Shown in pieces: positions 49,250-57,799 of a DNA stretch of 64,000 bases. The notes beneath the pieces are model-generated. The model had not been told where the DNA came from. It saw only the letters and a list, made by a program, of their open reading frames with translations, and ran no database searches. Made by a program: the position numbers and the translations under genes. Origin of the DNA: Neobacillus cucumis (GTDB lineage: Bacteria; Bacillota; Bacilli; Bacillales; Cytobacillaceae). The stretch spans positions 1 to 64,000 of the forward strand of contig NZ_JAFBEX010000023.1 of assembly GCF_016908975.1 (NCBI RefSeq). Reading direction: 5' to 3'. Positions within the stretch are counted from its first letter, which is position 1; every line of letters starts with the position of its first letter.

Positions 49250-49266
49250 CCTCGTGTAACACGAAG
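49250..49266 (-). promoter_or_regulatory. MerR-family operator, reductase side
   Basis: CCTCGTGTAACACGAAG with a perfect CGTGT-A-ACACG core. It precedes the truncated reductase-MDR unit and shares TAACACGAAG with the second site. Confidence 0.5.
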
Positions 49267-49350
49267 TCAATAATATTAAATTAATTTTATTCAAGTTCTG
49301 TATTGCGGATTTACAATCAGGGGGGGCTTAATGTATTATTAGAACACTAT

Positions 49351-49367
49351 CTTCGAGTAACACGAAG
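49351..49367 (+). promoter_or_regulatory. MerR-family operator, regulator side
   Basis: CTTCGAGTAACACGAAG, inverted arms CTTCG/CGAAG, 46-62 nt upstream of the MerR start, suiting a spacer-located MerR site. Confidence 0.55.
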
Positions 49368-49412
49368 TGTAGTTTTTATTAAACCTATATAAAGTAATAT
49401 GAGGAGGCTATC

Positions 49413-49832
49413 ATGTACACTGTTAAAGAAGTTGCTAAATTACTTGGTTTAACCGAACACACTGTTCGCTACTATACCGATAAGGGATTAGTTCCAAATT
49501 TAAAACGAGACAAAAATAATAATCGTTTGTTTAGTGAAGAAAATATTAACTTTCTTATAGGTGCTAAAAATTTAAAAAAATGTGGAATGTCAGTGGATGA
49601 CATTAAATACTATGTAGATCTTTGCTTGGAAGGCGATTCTACGATTCAGGAACGTTATGAAATTATACGGAAGCAGAAAGAGGCTGCTCTTGCTCAATTG
49701 GAAGAAGCTAAAATAAGAGCGGAATTTATGATAAATAAAGAAAAACACTACCGTGACATTATGAATCAAGTCATTCCGGATGATACCAATCCTGCCAAAT
49801 GGCAAAAAAATAAAATGCCGATTGTTCATTAA
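49413..49832 (+). CDS. MerR-family regulator, AdhR/NmlR-like
   Basis: 139 residues: HTH MYTVKEVAKLLGLTEHTVRYYTDKGLV, then a coiled coil. A single conserved-position cysteine, C57 (NLKKCGMSVDD), matches the aldehyde-sensing Cys of AdhR-type proteins. Divergent from the MDR/aldo-keto unit with one operator on each side, so it likely activates both on carbonyl stress. Confidence 0.88.
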   Translation: MYTVKEVAKLLGLTEHTVRYYTDKGLVPNLKRDKNNNRLFSEENINFLIGAKNLKKCGMSVDDIKYYVDLCLEGDSTIQERYEIIRKQKEAALAQLEEAKIRAEFMINKEKHYRDIMNQVIPDDTNPAKWQKNKMPIVH

Positions 49833-49900
49833 TTATTACTTATAGTACTCTAGAACAATTTGCTGTTAAGCAAATTATTCTGTCTCTTAAGGAAGAAAAA

Positions 49901-49935
49901 GCAGATATTCCTAATTGGAAAATCGGTTTTTTCTT
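49901..49935 (+). terminator. Terminator of the merR gene
   Basis: GATATTCCTAATTGGAAAATC arms followed by GGTTTTTT; nearly the same sequence terminates the small Cys-rich gene at 52981-53016. Confidence 0.6.
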
Positions 49936-50026
49936 TATTTTTGTGATGACTTGATGACTCATAAAAATTTCTGTTTGATGGAAACATGAAATATGATTTA
50001 GTTGACCTTAACGGCATTTCGTGTTA

Positions 50027-50042
50027 ATTTGTATATGCAAAT
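50027..50042 (+). promoter_or_regulatory. MarR operator 1
   Basis: ATTTGTATATGCAAAT, 20 nt upstream of the MarR gene; one of three matching 16-bp palindromes in front of three consecutive genes. Confidence 0.65.
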
Positions 50043-50062
50043 GAATAAAAGGATTTGATCTA

Positions 50063-50497
50063 ATGAATGAAGAAGAAGAAGTATTAATTCATTGTCTTTA
50101 CTTTACAGCCAGCCGGTTTGCTCGTAACATTACAAAATTAGCCGAAAAAACATTTGATTTTGGTGACCTTGCTCCTTCATATCTTTATATGATTATGATT
50201 GTGAAATTCCATCCGGAGATCACACAGAAGGAACTATGCCACAAGTTATCTATTGCTCCTTCGACCAGTACGAGATTTATTGATAAACTTGAAAAATTTA
50301 AACTCGTTACTAGAAAGATGGATGGGAAACAAACATTTATTTCTTTAACTAAAGAAGGAGAAAAAGTGTACCATCAATTTCGGCTGTCTTTAAAAGAATT
50401 ATTTACTAGCTATTCCGAAGTCTTAGGGCCCGAGTTCAGTAAAGATTTAAGTAAAATGCTTCACGAAGCAAGCAATAAGCTAGAAAGAGAACTGTAA
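50063..50497 (+). CDS. MarR-family transcriptional regulator
   Basis: 144 residues, winged helix with ITQKELCHKLSIAPSTSTRFIDKLEKFKLV and the beta-wing DGKQTFISLTKEGEKV. Cysteines are few (C11, C68), so it may or may not sense thiol stress. Its own promoter and the promoters of the next two genes carry the same palindrome, making a three-gene local regulon. Confidence 0.88.
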   Translation: MNEEEEVLIHCLYFTASRFARNITKLAEKTFDFGDLAPSYLYMIMIVKFHPEITQKELCHKLSIAPSTSTRFIDKLEKFKLVTRKMDGKQTFISLTKEGEKVYHQFRLSLKELFTSYSEVLGPEFSKDLSKMLHEASNKLEREL

Positions 50498-50512
50498 TTT
50501 TTTTACCCTTTC

Positions 50513-50528
50513 ATTTGCATATACAAAT
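50513..50528 (+). promoter_or_regulatory. MarR operator 2
   Basis: ATTTGCATATACAAAT, between marR and the SDR gene, 20 nt before the SDR start. Confidence 0.65.
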
Positions 50529-50547
50529 AAGTTAGGAGGCAGTTGTT

Positions 50548-51195
50548 ATGTCAGAAAAGATATTGCTAATTGTCGGTACTGGACCTGGGATTAGCTTAAA
50601 TACAGCAAGGAAATTCGGAAAAGAAGGATTTAATGTTGCCTTGATTTCCCGTAGTATGGAGTCATTAAAGAAATATGAAAATGAACTTAAAGATGATGGG
50701 ATTGCAGCTAAAGGATTTCCTGGGGATGTCTCTTCAGTAGAATCTTTAAAAACAGCCATTGATGCGGTAATTAAAACTTATGGAAAAATTGATGTACTCT
50801 TCTACAATGCGGCTGCAGGAAAACCAGGTAAACCAACAACATTAAGCCAAGATCAATTAGTGGATGATTTTAAAATCAGTGTAGCTGGTGCTCTTACAAG
50901 TGTAAAAGAAGTGATTCCCCATATGGAGAATGGAACCATTTTATTAACGGGCGGAGGATTAGCTCTACACCCCTATGCTGACTATGCTTCATTAGCGATT
51001 GGAAAAGCAGGTATTCGCAATCTAGCCTACAGCTTGCACCAAGAATTAAGCCCTAAAGGAATTTATGTTGGCACATTAACGATTAAAGGGTTTGTACAAG
51101 AAGGAACCTATTTCTCACCTGATAATATTGCGAATACATTTTATAGCATGTACGAAAATCAAACTGATACAGAAATAATATTTGAAGAAAAATAA
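50548..51195 (+). CDS. Atypical short-chain dehydrogenase
   Basis: 215 residues. TGxGxG-like VGTGPGIS at 9-16 and NAAAG at 87-91 are SDR marks, but the active site is unusual: after Y146 the first lysine is K153 (YASLAIGK), not the classic YxxxK. The C-terminus is short. AGGAGG precedes the ATG. Predicted target of the upstream MarR repressor. Substrate unknown; a quinone- or carbonyl-linked role is plausible from context. Confidence 0.82.
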   Translation: MSEKILLIVGTGPGISLNTARKFGKEGFNVALISRSMESLKKYENELKDDGIAAKGFPGDVSSVESLKTAIDAVIKTYGKIDVLFYNAAAGKPGKPTTLSQDQLVDDFKISVAGALTSVKEVIPHMENGTILLTGGGLALHPYADYASLAIGKAGIRNLAYSLHQELSPKGIYVGTLTIKGFVQEGTYFSPDNIANTFYSMYENQTDTEIIFEEK

Positions 51196-51211
51196 AATTT
51201 TTTCAAATTAC

Positions 51212-51227
51212 ATTTGTATGTACAAAT
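51212..51227 (+). promoter_or_regulatory. MarR operator 3
   Basis: ATTTGTATGTACAAAT, 69-84 nt before the flavodoxin-fold oxidoreductase start. Confidence 0.65.
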
Positions 51228-51295
51228 GTAAAAAATTCATCGAATTAAACTAAAAGTGAAATCAAAACTAGAAAAAGACAAAAGGAGACTTACTA

Positions 51296-51832
51296 ATGAA
51301 AACTCTTGTAATTATCACCCACCCTAATTTAGAACAATCTCGAATTAACCGCACTTGGATGCAGGAATTAAAAAAACACGAGGAAATTACAATTCATACA
51401 CTTTATCAAGCGTATCCAGACGGGAAAATGAACGTAGCACAAGAACAAAGCTTATTAGAATCACATGACCGTATTATTCTTCAATTTCCATTCTACTGGT
51501 ACAGCACGCCCTCTTTGTTAAAACAATGGCAAGATGAAGTGCTCTCCTACGGCTGGGCATATGGCGAAGGCGGCGACAAGCTTCACGGTAAAGAACTAGG
51601 TCTTGCGATTTCAACCTTTGGACCGGAAGATTCTTACCAGACTTCTGGCTATAATCATTTTTCCATGGAGACTTTAACAACTCCTTTACAACAAACAAGC
51701 AACCTCATAGGTACCCGTTTTATGCCGTTATTTGTGCTGAATGGTGTTATGCATGTCACAGATGAGCAACTTGAAGAAAATGCAAAAGCATATGTAAATC
51801 ATGTTCTGCAACCATCCTTAGTTAAAGCTTAA
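51296..51832 (+). CDS. NAD(P)H oxidoreductase, flavodoxin-like fold (YwrO/KefG family)
   Basis: 178 residues. TLVIITHPNLEQSRINRTWMQEL, DRIILQFPFYWYSTPSLLKQWQDEVLSYGWAYG are characteristic of the FMN/FAD quinone reductase family. It should carry out two-electron reduction of quinones or nitro compounds. AAAGGAG before the ATG, its own terminator, and a MarR-type operator upstream. Confidence 0.9.
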   Translation: MKTLVIITHPNLEQSRINRTWMQELKKHEEITIHTLYQAYPDGKMNVAQEQSLLESHDRIILQFPFYWYSTPSLLKQWQDEVLSYGWAYGEGGDKLHGKELGLAISTFGPEDSYQTSGYNHFSMETLTTPLQQTSNLIGTRFMPLFVLNGVMHVTDEQLEENAKAYVNHVLQPSLVKA

Positions 51833-51847
51833 TTAAGATATATAAAT

Positions 51848-51879
51848 AAAGGTATTTCTTCTACTGAAATACCTTTTAA
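51848..51879 (+). terminator. Terminator of the quinone reductase gene
   Basis: GGTATTTC/GAAATACC (51851-51858 with 51866-51873), then TTTTAAT. Confidence 0.7.
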
Positions 51880-51899
51880 TAATTTTTATATACATGGTC

Positions 51900-52430
51900 T
51901 TATTCCGCCGCTAAAGCCTGTGCCTTAGTTAAATGAACCGTTCCAAATGGATGTTGTGGAGGAGCATATATAGAATAAAGTTTTAAAGGGGTATTACCTG
52001 TATTGGTTACATTATGCCAGGTGCCAGCAGGTATCATAATGGCAAAATCATCATGAACATTCTGAACAAAGTTTAAATGATCTTTACTCTTGCCCATTTG
52101 CACAATCCCTTGACCTTGTTCAATCCGTAAGAATTGGTCAATGTTAGGGTGAATTTCTAAACCGATGTCTTCCCCAACATTAATACTCATCAATGTAACT
52201 TGCAAATGATTTCCTGTCCACAGAGCTGTACGATAGGTATTGTTATGCTTCGCAGCCTCATTAATATTGACTGCAAATGGTTTCCGCCCATAATCTTTTA
52301 CCTTATTTCTTGAGTCATCATAAATATTCCAGTAATCAGTCTGTCTTAAATACTGATTATACGTCGGGTAATTAGAACTATAAAAATTAGGTTGATATGG
52401 GTATGGATACATCCAAGGGTTATAGTACAT
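51900..52430 (-). CDS. Cupin-domain protein with Tyr/Pro-rich N-terminus
   Basis: 176 residues from the ATG after AAGGGAT. N-terminus MYYNPWMYPYPYQPNFYSS is rich in Tyr and Pro, as in spore-coat proteins. A cupin barrel follows (LQVTLMSINVGEDIGLEIHPNIDQFLRIEQGQG... and IMIPAGTWHNVTNTGNTPLKLYSIYAPPQHPFGTVH) with its metal-binding histidines. A spore-coat or outer-layer place is a guess from composition. Confidence 0.75.
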   Translation of the reverse strand: MYYNPWMYPYPYQPNFYSSNYPTYNQYLRQTDYWNIYDDSRNKVKDYGRKPFAVNINEAAKHNNTYRTALWTGNHLQVTLMSINVGEDIGLEIHPNIDQFLRIEQGQGIVQMGKSKDHLNFVQNVHDDFAIMIPAGTWHNVTNTGNTPLKLYSIYAPPQHPFGTVHLTKAQALAAE

Positions 52431-52765
52431 TTTATTCAATCCCTTCACAGATTTATACAAATTATCGTATGCACCTTTTATAAGAATGTACTTATGTGCA
52501 GGGTGAACTTAAACCAAAACAGTTGTTCAATTTTATGGAACTATTGAACAAAGGTTAAAACATAATCTTCAATTAAACTCTTGGACCCTATGGTAACCAA
52601 ACATTATCTTTTGGATTTAGATACTATTACAATAAAAACCAATAAACATTTTTTACTTTATTTTTGTATTTTCAGTGAATAATTTATAGAATCCTTACTT
52701 TCTGCACATTTCTCTTATAATCTAAAAATGTCAATATTATAAGAAAATTCCCGAGGAGGATTCTA
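52431..52765. other. Intergenic region
   Basis: A/T-rich spacer between the divergent cupin and Cys-rich genes. TATAAT near 52715 may be a -10 for the Cys-rich gene but no good -35 is seen at normal distance. No other gene or repeat found. Confidence 0.3.
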
Positions 52766-52975
52766 ATGCAAAAATTGATTGCAACATGCGCTTTTATCTC
52801 ACTAATGGCTGTGGGGACTTCCGTGTTTGCTGCTGGTACAGGTGTGGCAGCTTGTGCACATATGGAGAAAGGTAAATGTGTTTCGATGTGTGCAAAAGAT
52901 ATGAATCGTGGTGTATCCGGATGTGCAACTTCGACTGTTTGTCAAATGTTAATGGATGTCAATAATTATAAATAA
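52766..52975 (+). CDS. Small secreted Cys-rich protein
   Basis: 69 residues. Signal peptide MQKLIATCAFISLMAVGTSVFA with a good cleavage site before AGTG. The mature part of about 47 residues has five cysteines (ACAH, GKC, SMC, SGC, TVC) and is partly basic. GAGGAGG precedes the ATG. I recall similar small secreted proteins among bacilli but no function. Disulfide-bonded toxin, bacteriocin-like or envelope peptide are all possible. Confidence 0.65.
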   Translation: MQKLIATCAFISLMAVGTSVFAAGTGVAACAHMEKGKCVSMCAKDMNRGVSGCATSTVCQMLMDVNNYK

Positions 52976-52980
52976 AGGAG

Positions 52981-53016
52981 TAGCCGATATTCCTAGTTGG
53001 AAGATCGGCTTTTTTT
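52981..53016 (+). terminator. Terminator of the Cys-rich gene
   Basis: AGCCGAT/ATCGGCT stem (52982-52988 with 53004-53010) with inner TTCC/GGAA pairs, then T7. Confidence 0.75.
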
Positions 53017-53022
53017 AAAATT

Positions 53023-53229
53023 TTATGAAGACTTATATTCAATCTTAATTCCATTCACACTTTTATCCATTTTGTAAGTTTCAGAATATTTATCATAAAT
53101 CACTTTAAGGATCTGGTCGTCTAGCCATTCAATGGAAAATTCTTTATCTGCCCTAAATGTGTTACCTGATTCATTTTCAAATTTTTCGTCGATATGAAAA
53201 TGAATAATTGGGAGAAAGTCCTGTCGTTT
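53023..53229 (-). pseudogene. Orphan C-terminal gene fragment
   Basis: Sixty-eight open codons without a usable start, ending in TAA at 53023, immediately after the DUF4256 stop. The tail FSIEWLDDQILKVIYDKYSET...KIEYKSS resembles the end of a DUF5412-like protein. No ribosome site. It looks like the residue of a deleted gene. Confidence 0.45.
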
Positions 53230-53811
<582 letters not shown>

Positions 53812-53872
53812 ATCAGTTTCCTGCTACTAAAAACATAAACAAATATAATCATTCATTTATGCTAGATTAATT

Positions 53873-53985
53873 TCCTGTTTCATTGAACCCGACCTCACCA
53901 CTTGCTCGCTACTATCGTCTGTTCGGCTCTCCACAGGCGTTAATTCGGATGTAGCCCACCCTATATCTATACATTACTGTTAAGT
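53873..53985 (-). ncRNA. Candidate omega RNA (reRNA) of TnpB
   Basis: The 105 nt after the tnpB stop are much richer in G+C than the region and carry the usual right-end segments (CCTGTGGAGAGCCGAACAG, GTCGGGTTCAATGAAACAGG) of IS605/IS607 elements, where the omega RNA scaffold ends. The guide would be the bases beyond the right end, around 53855-53872. Confidence 0.5.
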
Positions 53986-55125
53986 GATAATGGTATAGTC
54001 CATGGCATATTTAAGATTTAAACTCGCATTAAAATCTCTTTCTATTTCGATTCCACATTGGTCACATATGAAAATTCTCTCAGATAACGATAGGCATACT
54101 TTCTTGTGACCACAGCAGGAACAAAGTTTAGAAGATGGGTAGAATCGACTTACGATTCGCAATTCAATCCCTGTCTGCTTGCATTTTTGTTCCAAGCATA
54201 TACGAAAATAATAGAAATTTTGTTTTCTAACGCAGTCGGCAAGGTGTTTGTTTTTTAACAAGCCCTTGATGTTTAAATCTTCAATCGTAATAAAAGATGG
54301 TTTGGCTTTCACCACTCGGGTTACGACATCACGGACATATTCTTTGCGTATATGGGTTAATCTAGCATGAAGTTTTTGAATAATCTTTATTTGTTTTTCG
54401 ATGTTTTTGTAGCAGGATTCACCACCTTTCTTTTTGGATTCGTATTTTCGACTAAGCTTTCGCTGCTGACGTTTTAAGCTTTTTTCTAGCTTCCTTATTC
54501 TTTCCGAAAGGTTTATATTCCTAAATACCTCAGTATTGCTGCAAACCGCAAAATTCTTTATGCCTAAATCGATTCCTACCCCATCATGGTTGTTGATCGT
54601 CTTTTCTTTAGGCGGCACTTCACATAATACCGATACATAATATCGTCCTGCTTTTTGCGAAACCGTTCCGCTTCTAACTTCGACCTTTGTTGGAATATAT
54701 CCGAATTCCTTCAGCTTAATCCACCCTAAGGTAGGAATCTTAATCCGATGGCGTTCTACTGTCCAATCTGTTTGATTGTTCTTTGGGAAATAGGCTTTCA
54801 CATCCTGATTTTTCTTCTTTTTGAATCGAGGACGTTTGGTTTTCCCTTCAAAAAAATTTCTAAATGCTTTATCGCCATTCATAATTGCTTGCTTAACTGC
54901 TTTACTAGACACTTTCTTGATCCAAGGGTCGTTTTCTTTGGTATAGACATTATTAAGCCACTTAGAAAAATCAAAGCCACTTATAAATTTCTTTTCTTTT
55001 TCGTAAAGCTCCTGATTTGTTTTCAGATATAAGTTATAAACATAGCGGCAAACCCCTATTGTTTGATTCACTTTCTCTGCTTGATCGGAAGTTAATTCAA
55101 TTTCCGTTTTATAGGCCCTTTTCAT
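53980..55125 (-). CDS. tnpB: RNA-guided endonuclease TnpB
   Basis: 381 residues, full length. N-terminal OrfB_HTH domain (RAYKTEIELTSDQAEKVNQT), RuvC I GIDLGIKNFA with D186, RuvC II IEDLNIKGL with E282, a zinc ribbon with C335/C338 and C354/C357, and RuvC III RDFNASLNL with D364. All catalytic and zinc residues are present, so nuclease activity guided by the downstream omega RNA is expected. Its ATG overlaps the tnpA stop. The partner transposase is dead. Confidence 0.92.
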   Translation of the reverse strand: MKRAYKTEIELTSDQAEKVNQTIGVCRYVYNLYLKTNQELYEKEKKFISGFDFSKWLNNVYTKENDPWIKKVSSKAVKQAIMNGDKAFRNFFEGKTKRPRFKKKKNQDVKAYFPKNNQTDWTVERHRIKIPTLGWIKLKEFGYIPTKVEVRSGTVSQKAGRYYVSVLCEVPPKEKTINNHDGVGIDLGIKNFAVCSNTEVFRNINLSERIRKLEKSLKRQQRKLSRKYESKKKGGESCYKNIEKQIKIIQKLHARLTHIRKEYVRDVVTRVVKAKPSFITIEDLNIKGLLKNKHLADCVRKQNFYYFRICLEQKCKQTGIELRIVSRFYPSSKLCSCCGHKKVCLSLSERIFICDQCGIEIERDFNASLNLKYAMDYTIIT

Positions 55126-55543
55126 AACTCTTTATCTTCTTTCAATTTCTTTTTGTATTTTCTTAAACCATAGATACGACAAGAAAAAACGTGAATAATT
55201 GAAATTAAATCTTGAACGAGTTCTTCTTGTGGTGAAAGGGTATCATTGTTCACAACGACCAGTTCTACTCCACACTTTGGCAAAATTCCGCAAAAACTCA
55301 ATCTGGCTTTCTAAATCCTTTTTTTGATTTTGATTGGAAACTCTCGCATAAATGATCGCCTTATCTACTTTATTTTCCTTTGGAATTCCTCTGTATTCTC
55401 GATACTGCGTTTCGGTATAGTACCTTCTTCCTTTAGGGTTTCAGTAAGAAATCAAATTTACCTTCATTATCCCATCGCTGAAGAGTAATGACGCTTACGC
55501 CCAACATAGACGCAAACTCTTTTTGTTTGTATATTTTTTCCAT
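55122..55543 (-). pseudogene. Serine-recombinase TnpA of IS607, decayed
   Basis: Begins MEKIYKQKEFASMLGVSVITLQRWDNEGKF (MerR-like HTH), shifts frame to reach PKGRRYYTETQYREYRGI and IYARVSNQNQKKDLESQIEFLR with the catalytic Ser, shifts again, and rejoins at VQDLISIIHVFSCRIYGLRKYKKKL with the proper stop. At least two frameshifts, and about 180 nt fewer than a typical gene. Confidence 0.85.
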
Positions 55544-55743
55544 GTAATAATTTTATTACTTTTGAAGACATTTGTATGTGGTTTTAGTCACTGTTAAATA
55601 TCTCCTTATTTTGTTTTATTTTTAATAATTTAAGTATATAAATATTTGATTTATAATAGCTATGACTTATAGTATTGTATAATTTTATATTTTGATATAA
55701 ATTTATACAATAAATATTAGAAATAAAGAGGAGAGGGAACAAT

Positions 55744-56181
55744 ATGAAAATCAGAAGTGTAGAACACTATGATCTAAACCAATTAACCGATTTAATGTAT
55801 CAATATATCGTAGATTTTTATAAAAGACCTAAACCACCGATTGAAAAGATACATAATTTAATTGAAACTCTACTAGAAAAGAACAGTGGTATTCAATTTG
55901 TTGCTGAACAAGATGGTAAACTTATTGGCTTCGCCACATTATATTTTAGTTTTAGTACTACGAAAGCAGATAAAATAACCATAATGAATGATTTATTCGT
56001 AGTAGAAAACGCAAGAGGAACAGGAGTAGCCCATGAACTGTTTAAAAGATGCGAGACATATACAAAAGAAAATAGGTATGCATATATGTCGTGGGTAACT
56101 TCAACTGATAACTACCGTGCCCAAAAATTCTATGAAAAGATGGGTGGTTCTCTTGAAAATTGGTTGAACTATTCCATATAA
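55744..56181 (+). CDS. GNAT-family acetyltransferase
   Basis: 145 residues. The acetyl-CoA-binding motif A is FVVENARGTGVAHELFKRCETYT, followed by YMSWVTSTDNYRAQKFYEKMGG. GAGGAGAGG before the ATG. Substrate unknown. A plus-strand terminator follows at the stop of the convergent racemase-like gene. Confidence 0.88.
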   Translation: MKIRSVEHYDLNQLTDLMYQYIVDFYKRPKPPIEKIHNLIETLLEKNSGIQFVAEQDGKLIGFATLYFSFSTTKADKITIMNDLFVVENARGTGVAHELFKRCETYTKENRYAYMSWVTSTDNYRAQKFYEKMGGSLENWLNYSI

Positions 56182-56191
56182 CCAAACATGA

Positions 56192-56896
56192 TCACTCAGA
56201 AAAGACCTCGGTATCGACGGTCTTTATTTTTATGATTTTTTCTATTTTTAAGTGATTTACTATGTAAGAAATTAATGTATCCAAAGGATTAATTATAGAT
56301 TTGGATGTCATATATTCAACTTCCTGGGATGCATCGACCATAGATAATTGAGCAACGGAGATAATTTTATTTTCATAAATAATTGTATTCAGAAATTTAG
56401 AGATTTCTTGATCATATTCGTGTTTTAGACCTTGCATGATTAATTCAAAAGTATTGTTAATGACCATTACCTCTATATCTAATGACTTTTGATGATTATA
56501 AGCATATTGATGGAGACGCTCCATCGTACCATTAACAGTTGCAGGATTTGTAAATAGGATTGTCTGAGGTTGCTGTATATTACAAATGAATTCAAAGTAG
56601 GGTTCATCAATTTTTATGATTGGTACTGATATTGAGAGTTGTTCTTCCTGTAAAATTGCAATATAGTTTGTGCAAGTAATGAGAATGACATCAACATTAC
56701 ATTGGGCAATCCACTCTAGTTGCTCTTTAACTTTGTTTTGAGCATCTACTACTTTAAATTTCTCATCTGATGTAACTCGATACATTAATGCGGGGTCAAC
56801 AAAATGTATTAATTCAACGTCATATAAGGAAAGTGCGTTTTCGATATACTCAATATTTGAATAATGGGCGTGCAGGCATCCTAATCTTTTTTTCAA
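56192..56896 (-). CDS. Aspartate/glutamate racemase-like protein
   Basis: 234 residues of the Asp/Glu/hydantoin racemase superfamily. One catalytic-type Cys is present, C75 in LITCTNY; at the usual second site the sequence is VAQLSM with Ser. Such one-cysteine members are common and of unknown activity. Leader and spacing suggest a single-gene unit. Confidence 0.65.
   Translation of the reverse strand: MKKRLGCLHAHYSNIEYIENALSLYDVELIHFVDPALMYRVTSDEKFKVVDAQNKVKEQLEWIAQCNVDVILITCTNYIAILQEEQLSISVPIIKIDEPYFEFICNIQQPQTILFTNPATVNGTMERLHQYAYNHQKSLDIEVMVINNTFELIMQGLKHEYDQEISKFLNTIIYENKIISVAQLSMVDASQEVEYMTSKSIINPLDTLISYIVNHLKIEKIIKIKTVDTEVFSE
56200..56231 (+). terminator. Terminator of the GNAT gene
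   Basis: AAAAGACC/GGTCTTT (56200-56207 with 56219-56225) and ATTTTT. It overlaps the end of the convergent gene. Confidence 0.6.
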
Positions 56897-57031
56897 TTTT
56901 AATTTCCTCTCTAATATATTTCAGATTATTTTATCAGTTAATATATGGAAATGTCTATAAAAGTAAAAATAAAAATCCCTAGTAACCTGACAGATTGTTT
57001 AAGTGCAATTCTCTATAACCTAACAGTTCAC

Positions 57032-57211
57032 CTATTTTAATAAGATAAAATGGTTATTCAGCTCCCGCTCATTAATGGATATTCTGATTGCTAGATCTGT
57101 AGTTCGTAAAACAAAATCTTTAACACCAATAAATTCAGATTCGGCTATCAAATAGAATTGTGTTCCCTTTTTAATACCTTTAAAATTTTTCTTTAGCTTG
57201 TACATCTTCAT
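57032..57211 (-). CDS. Small hypothetical protein, 59 residues
   Basis: Starts MKMYKLKKNFKGIKKGTQFYLI (ATG at 57211 after GGGAG) and ends NNHFILLK. Basic N-terminus, beta-rich, soluble. Composition looks coding and there is no other explanation for the open frame. Family not recognised. The rest of the 540-nt gap between flanking genes shows nothing further. Confidence 0.5.
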   Translation of the reverse strand: MKMYKLKKNFKGIKKGTQFYLIAESEFIGVKDFVLRTTDLAIRISINERELNNHFILLK

Positions 57212-57438
57212 TATTTACTTAGCTACTCCCATAATCTTTTTTTATCAACATTAACACAGTATTATTTCTTGTATAATTCTCCTTGCATTAACAATAATTC
57301 CATTAAGAAATTCTAAACTAAGAATCTTATCTTATTCTAATAAAATTGTATGCGAGAAGCTATATGAAGGCATTTAGAATTAACTAAATATGGATTTGTT
57401 TGTATAATAAAAGATGAAAAATGATGGGAGGGTTCAAA

Positions 57439-57792
57439 TTGATTAAACAAATCGCAACAGTAGCCGTATATGTAGAGAACCAGGAAAAAGCAAAAACCTT
57501 TTGGTCAGAAAAAGTAGGATTTGAAGTCGTTGCCAACTACCCCATGGGGCCTAATGCCTTTTGGCTTGAAGTGGCACCAGCAGGCGCAGATAGTCATTTA
57601 GTGATTTATCCAAAAGCAATGATGAAAGATTCAGAAAACATGAAGGCATCCATCGTTTTCCAATGCGATGACATTCAAAGTACATTTGAAAAAATGAAAG
57701 CTAATGGCGTAGAATTTTTAGGAGAACCACAAGAAATGCAGTGGGGTGCATTCGTTCAGTTTCAAGATGAAGACAATAACGTGTTCTCATAA
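57439..57792 (+). CDS. VOC-family (glyoxalase/bleomycin-resistance fold) protein
   Basis: 117 residues from TTG, placed by GGGAGGG; the in-frame ATGs upstream overlap that site. IATVAVYVENQEKAKTFWSEKVGFEVV and ...GAFVQFQDEDNNVF are the paired beta-alpha-beta modules. A metal-dependent lyase, dioxygenase or binding role is possible. It ends slightly early compared with many relatives. Confidence 0.82.
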   Translation: MIKQIATVAVYVENQEKAKTFWSEKVGFEVVANYPMGPNAFWLEVAPAGADSHLVIYPKAMMKDSENMKASIVFQCDDIQSTFEKMKANGVEFLGEPQEMQWGAFVQFQDEDNNVFS

Positions 57793-57799
57793 AACAATA

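Larger units (their letters stand above)
53860..55600 (-). mobile_element. IS607-family element with intact tnpB and broken tnpA
   Basis: Contains a serine-recombinase tnpA remnant and an overlapping full tnpB, the gene order of IS607. Ends are approximate: the right end should be just past the conserved tail GGTTCAATGAAACAGGAA (about 53873-53890) and the left end somewhere between 55545 and 55700. IS607 elements have no terminal inverted repeats, so boundaries cannot be read exactly. Confidence 0.65.
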
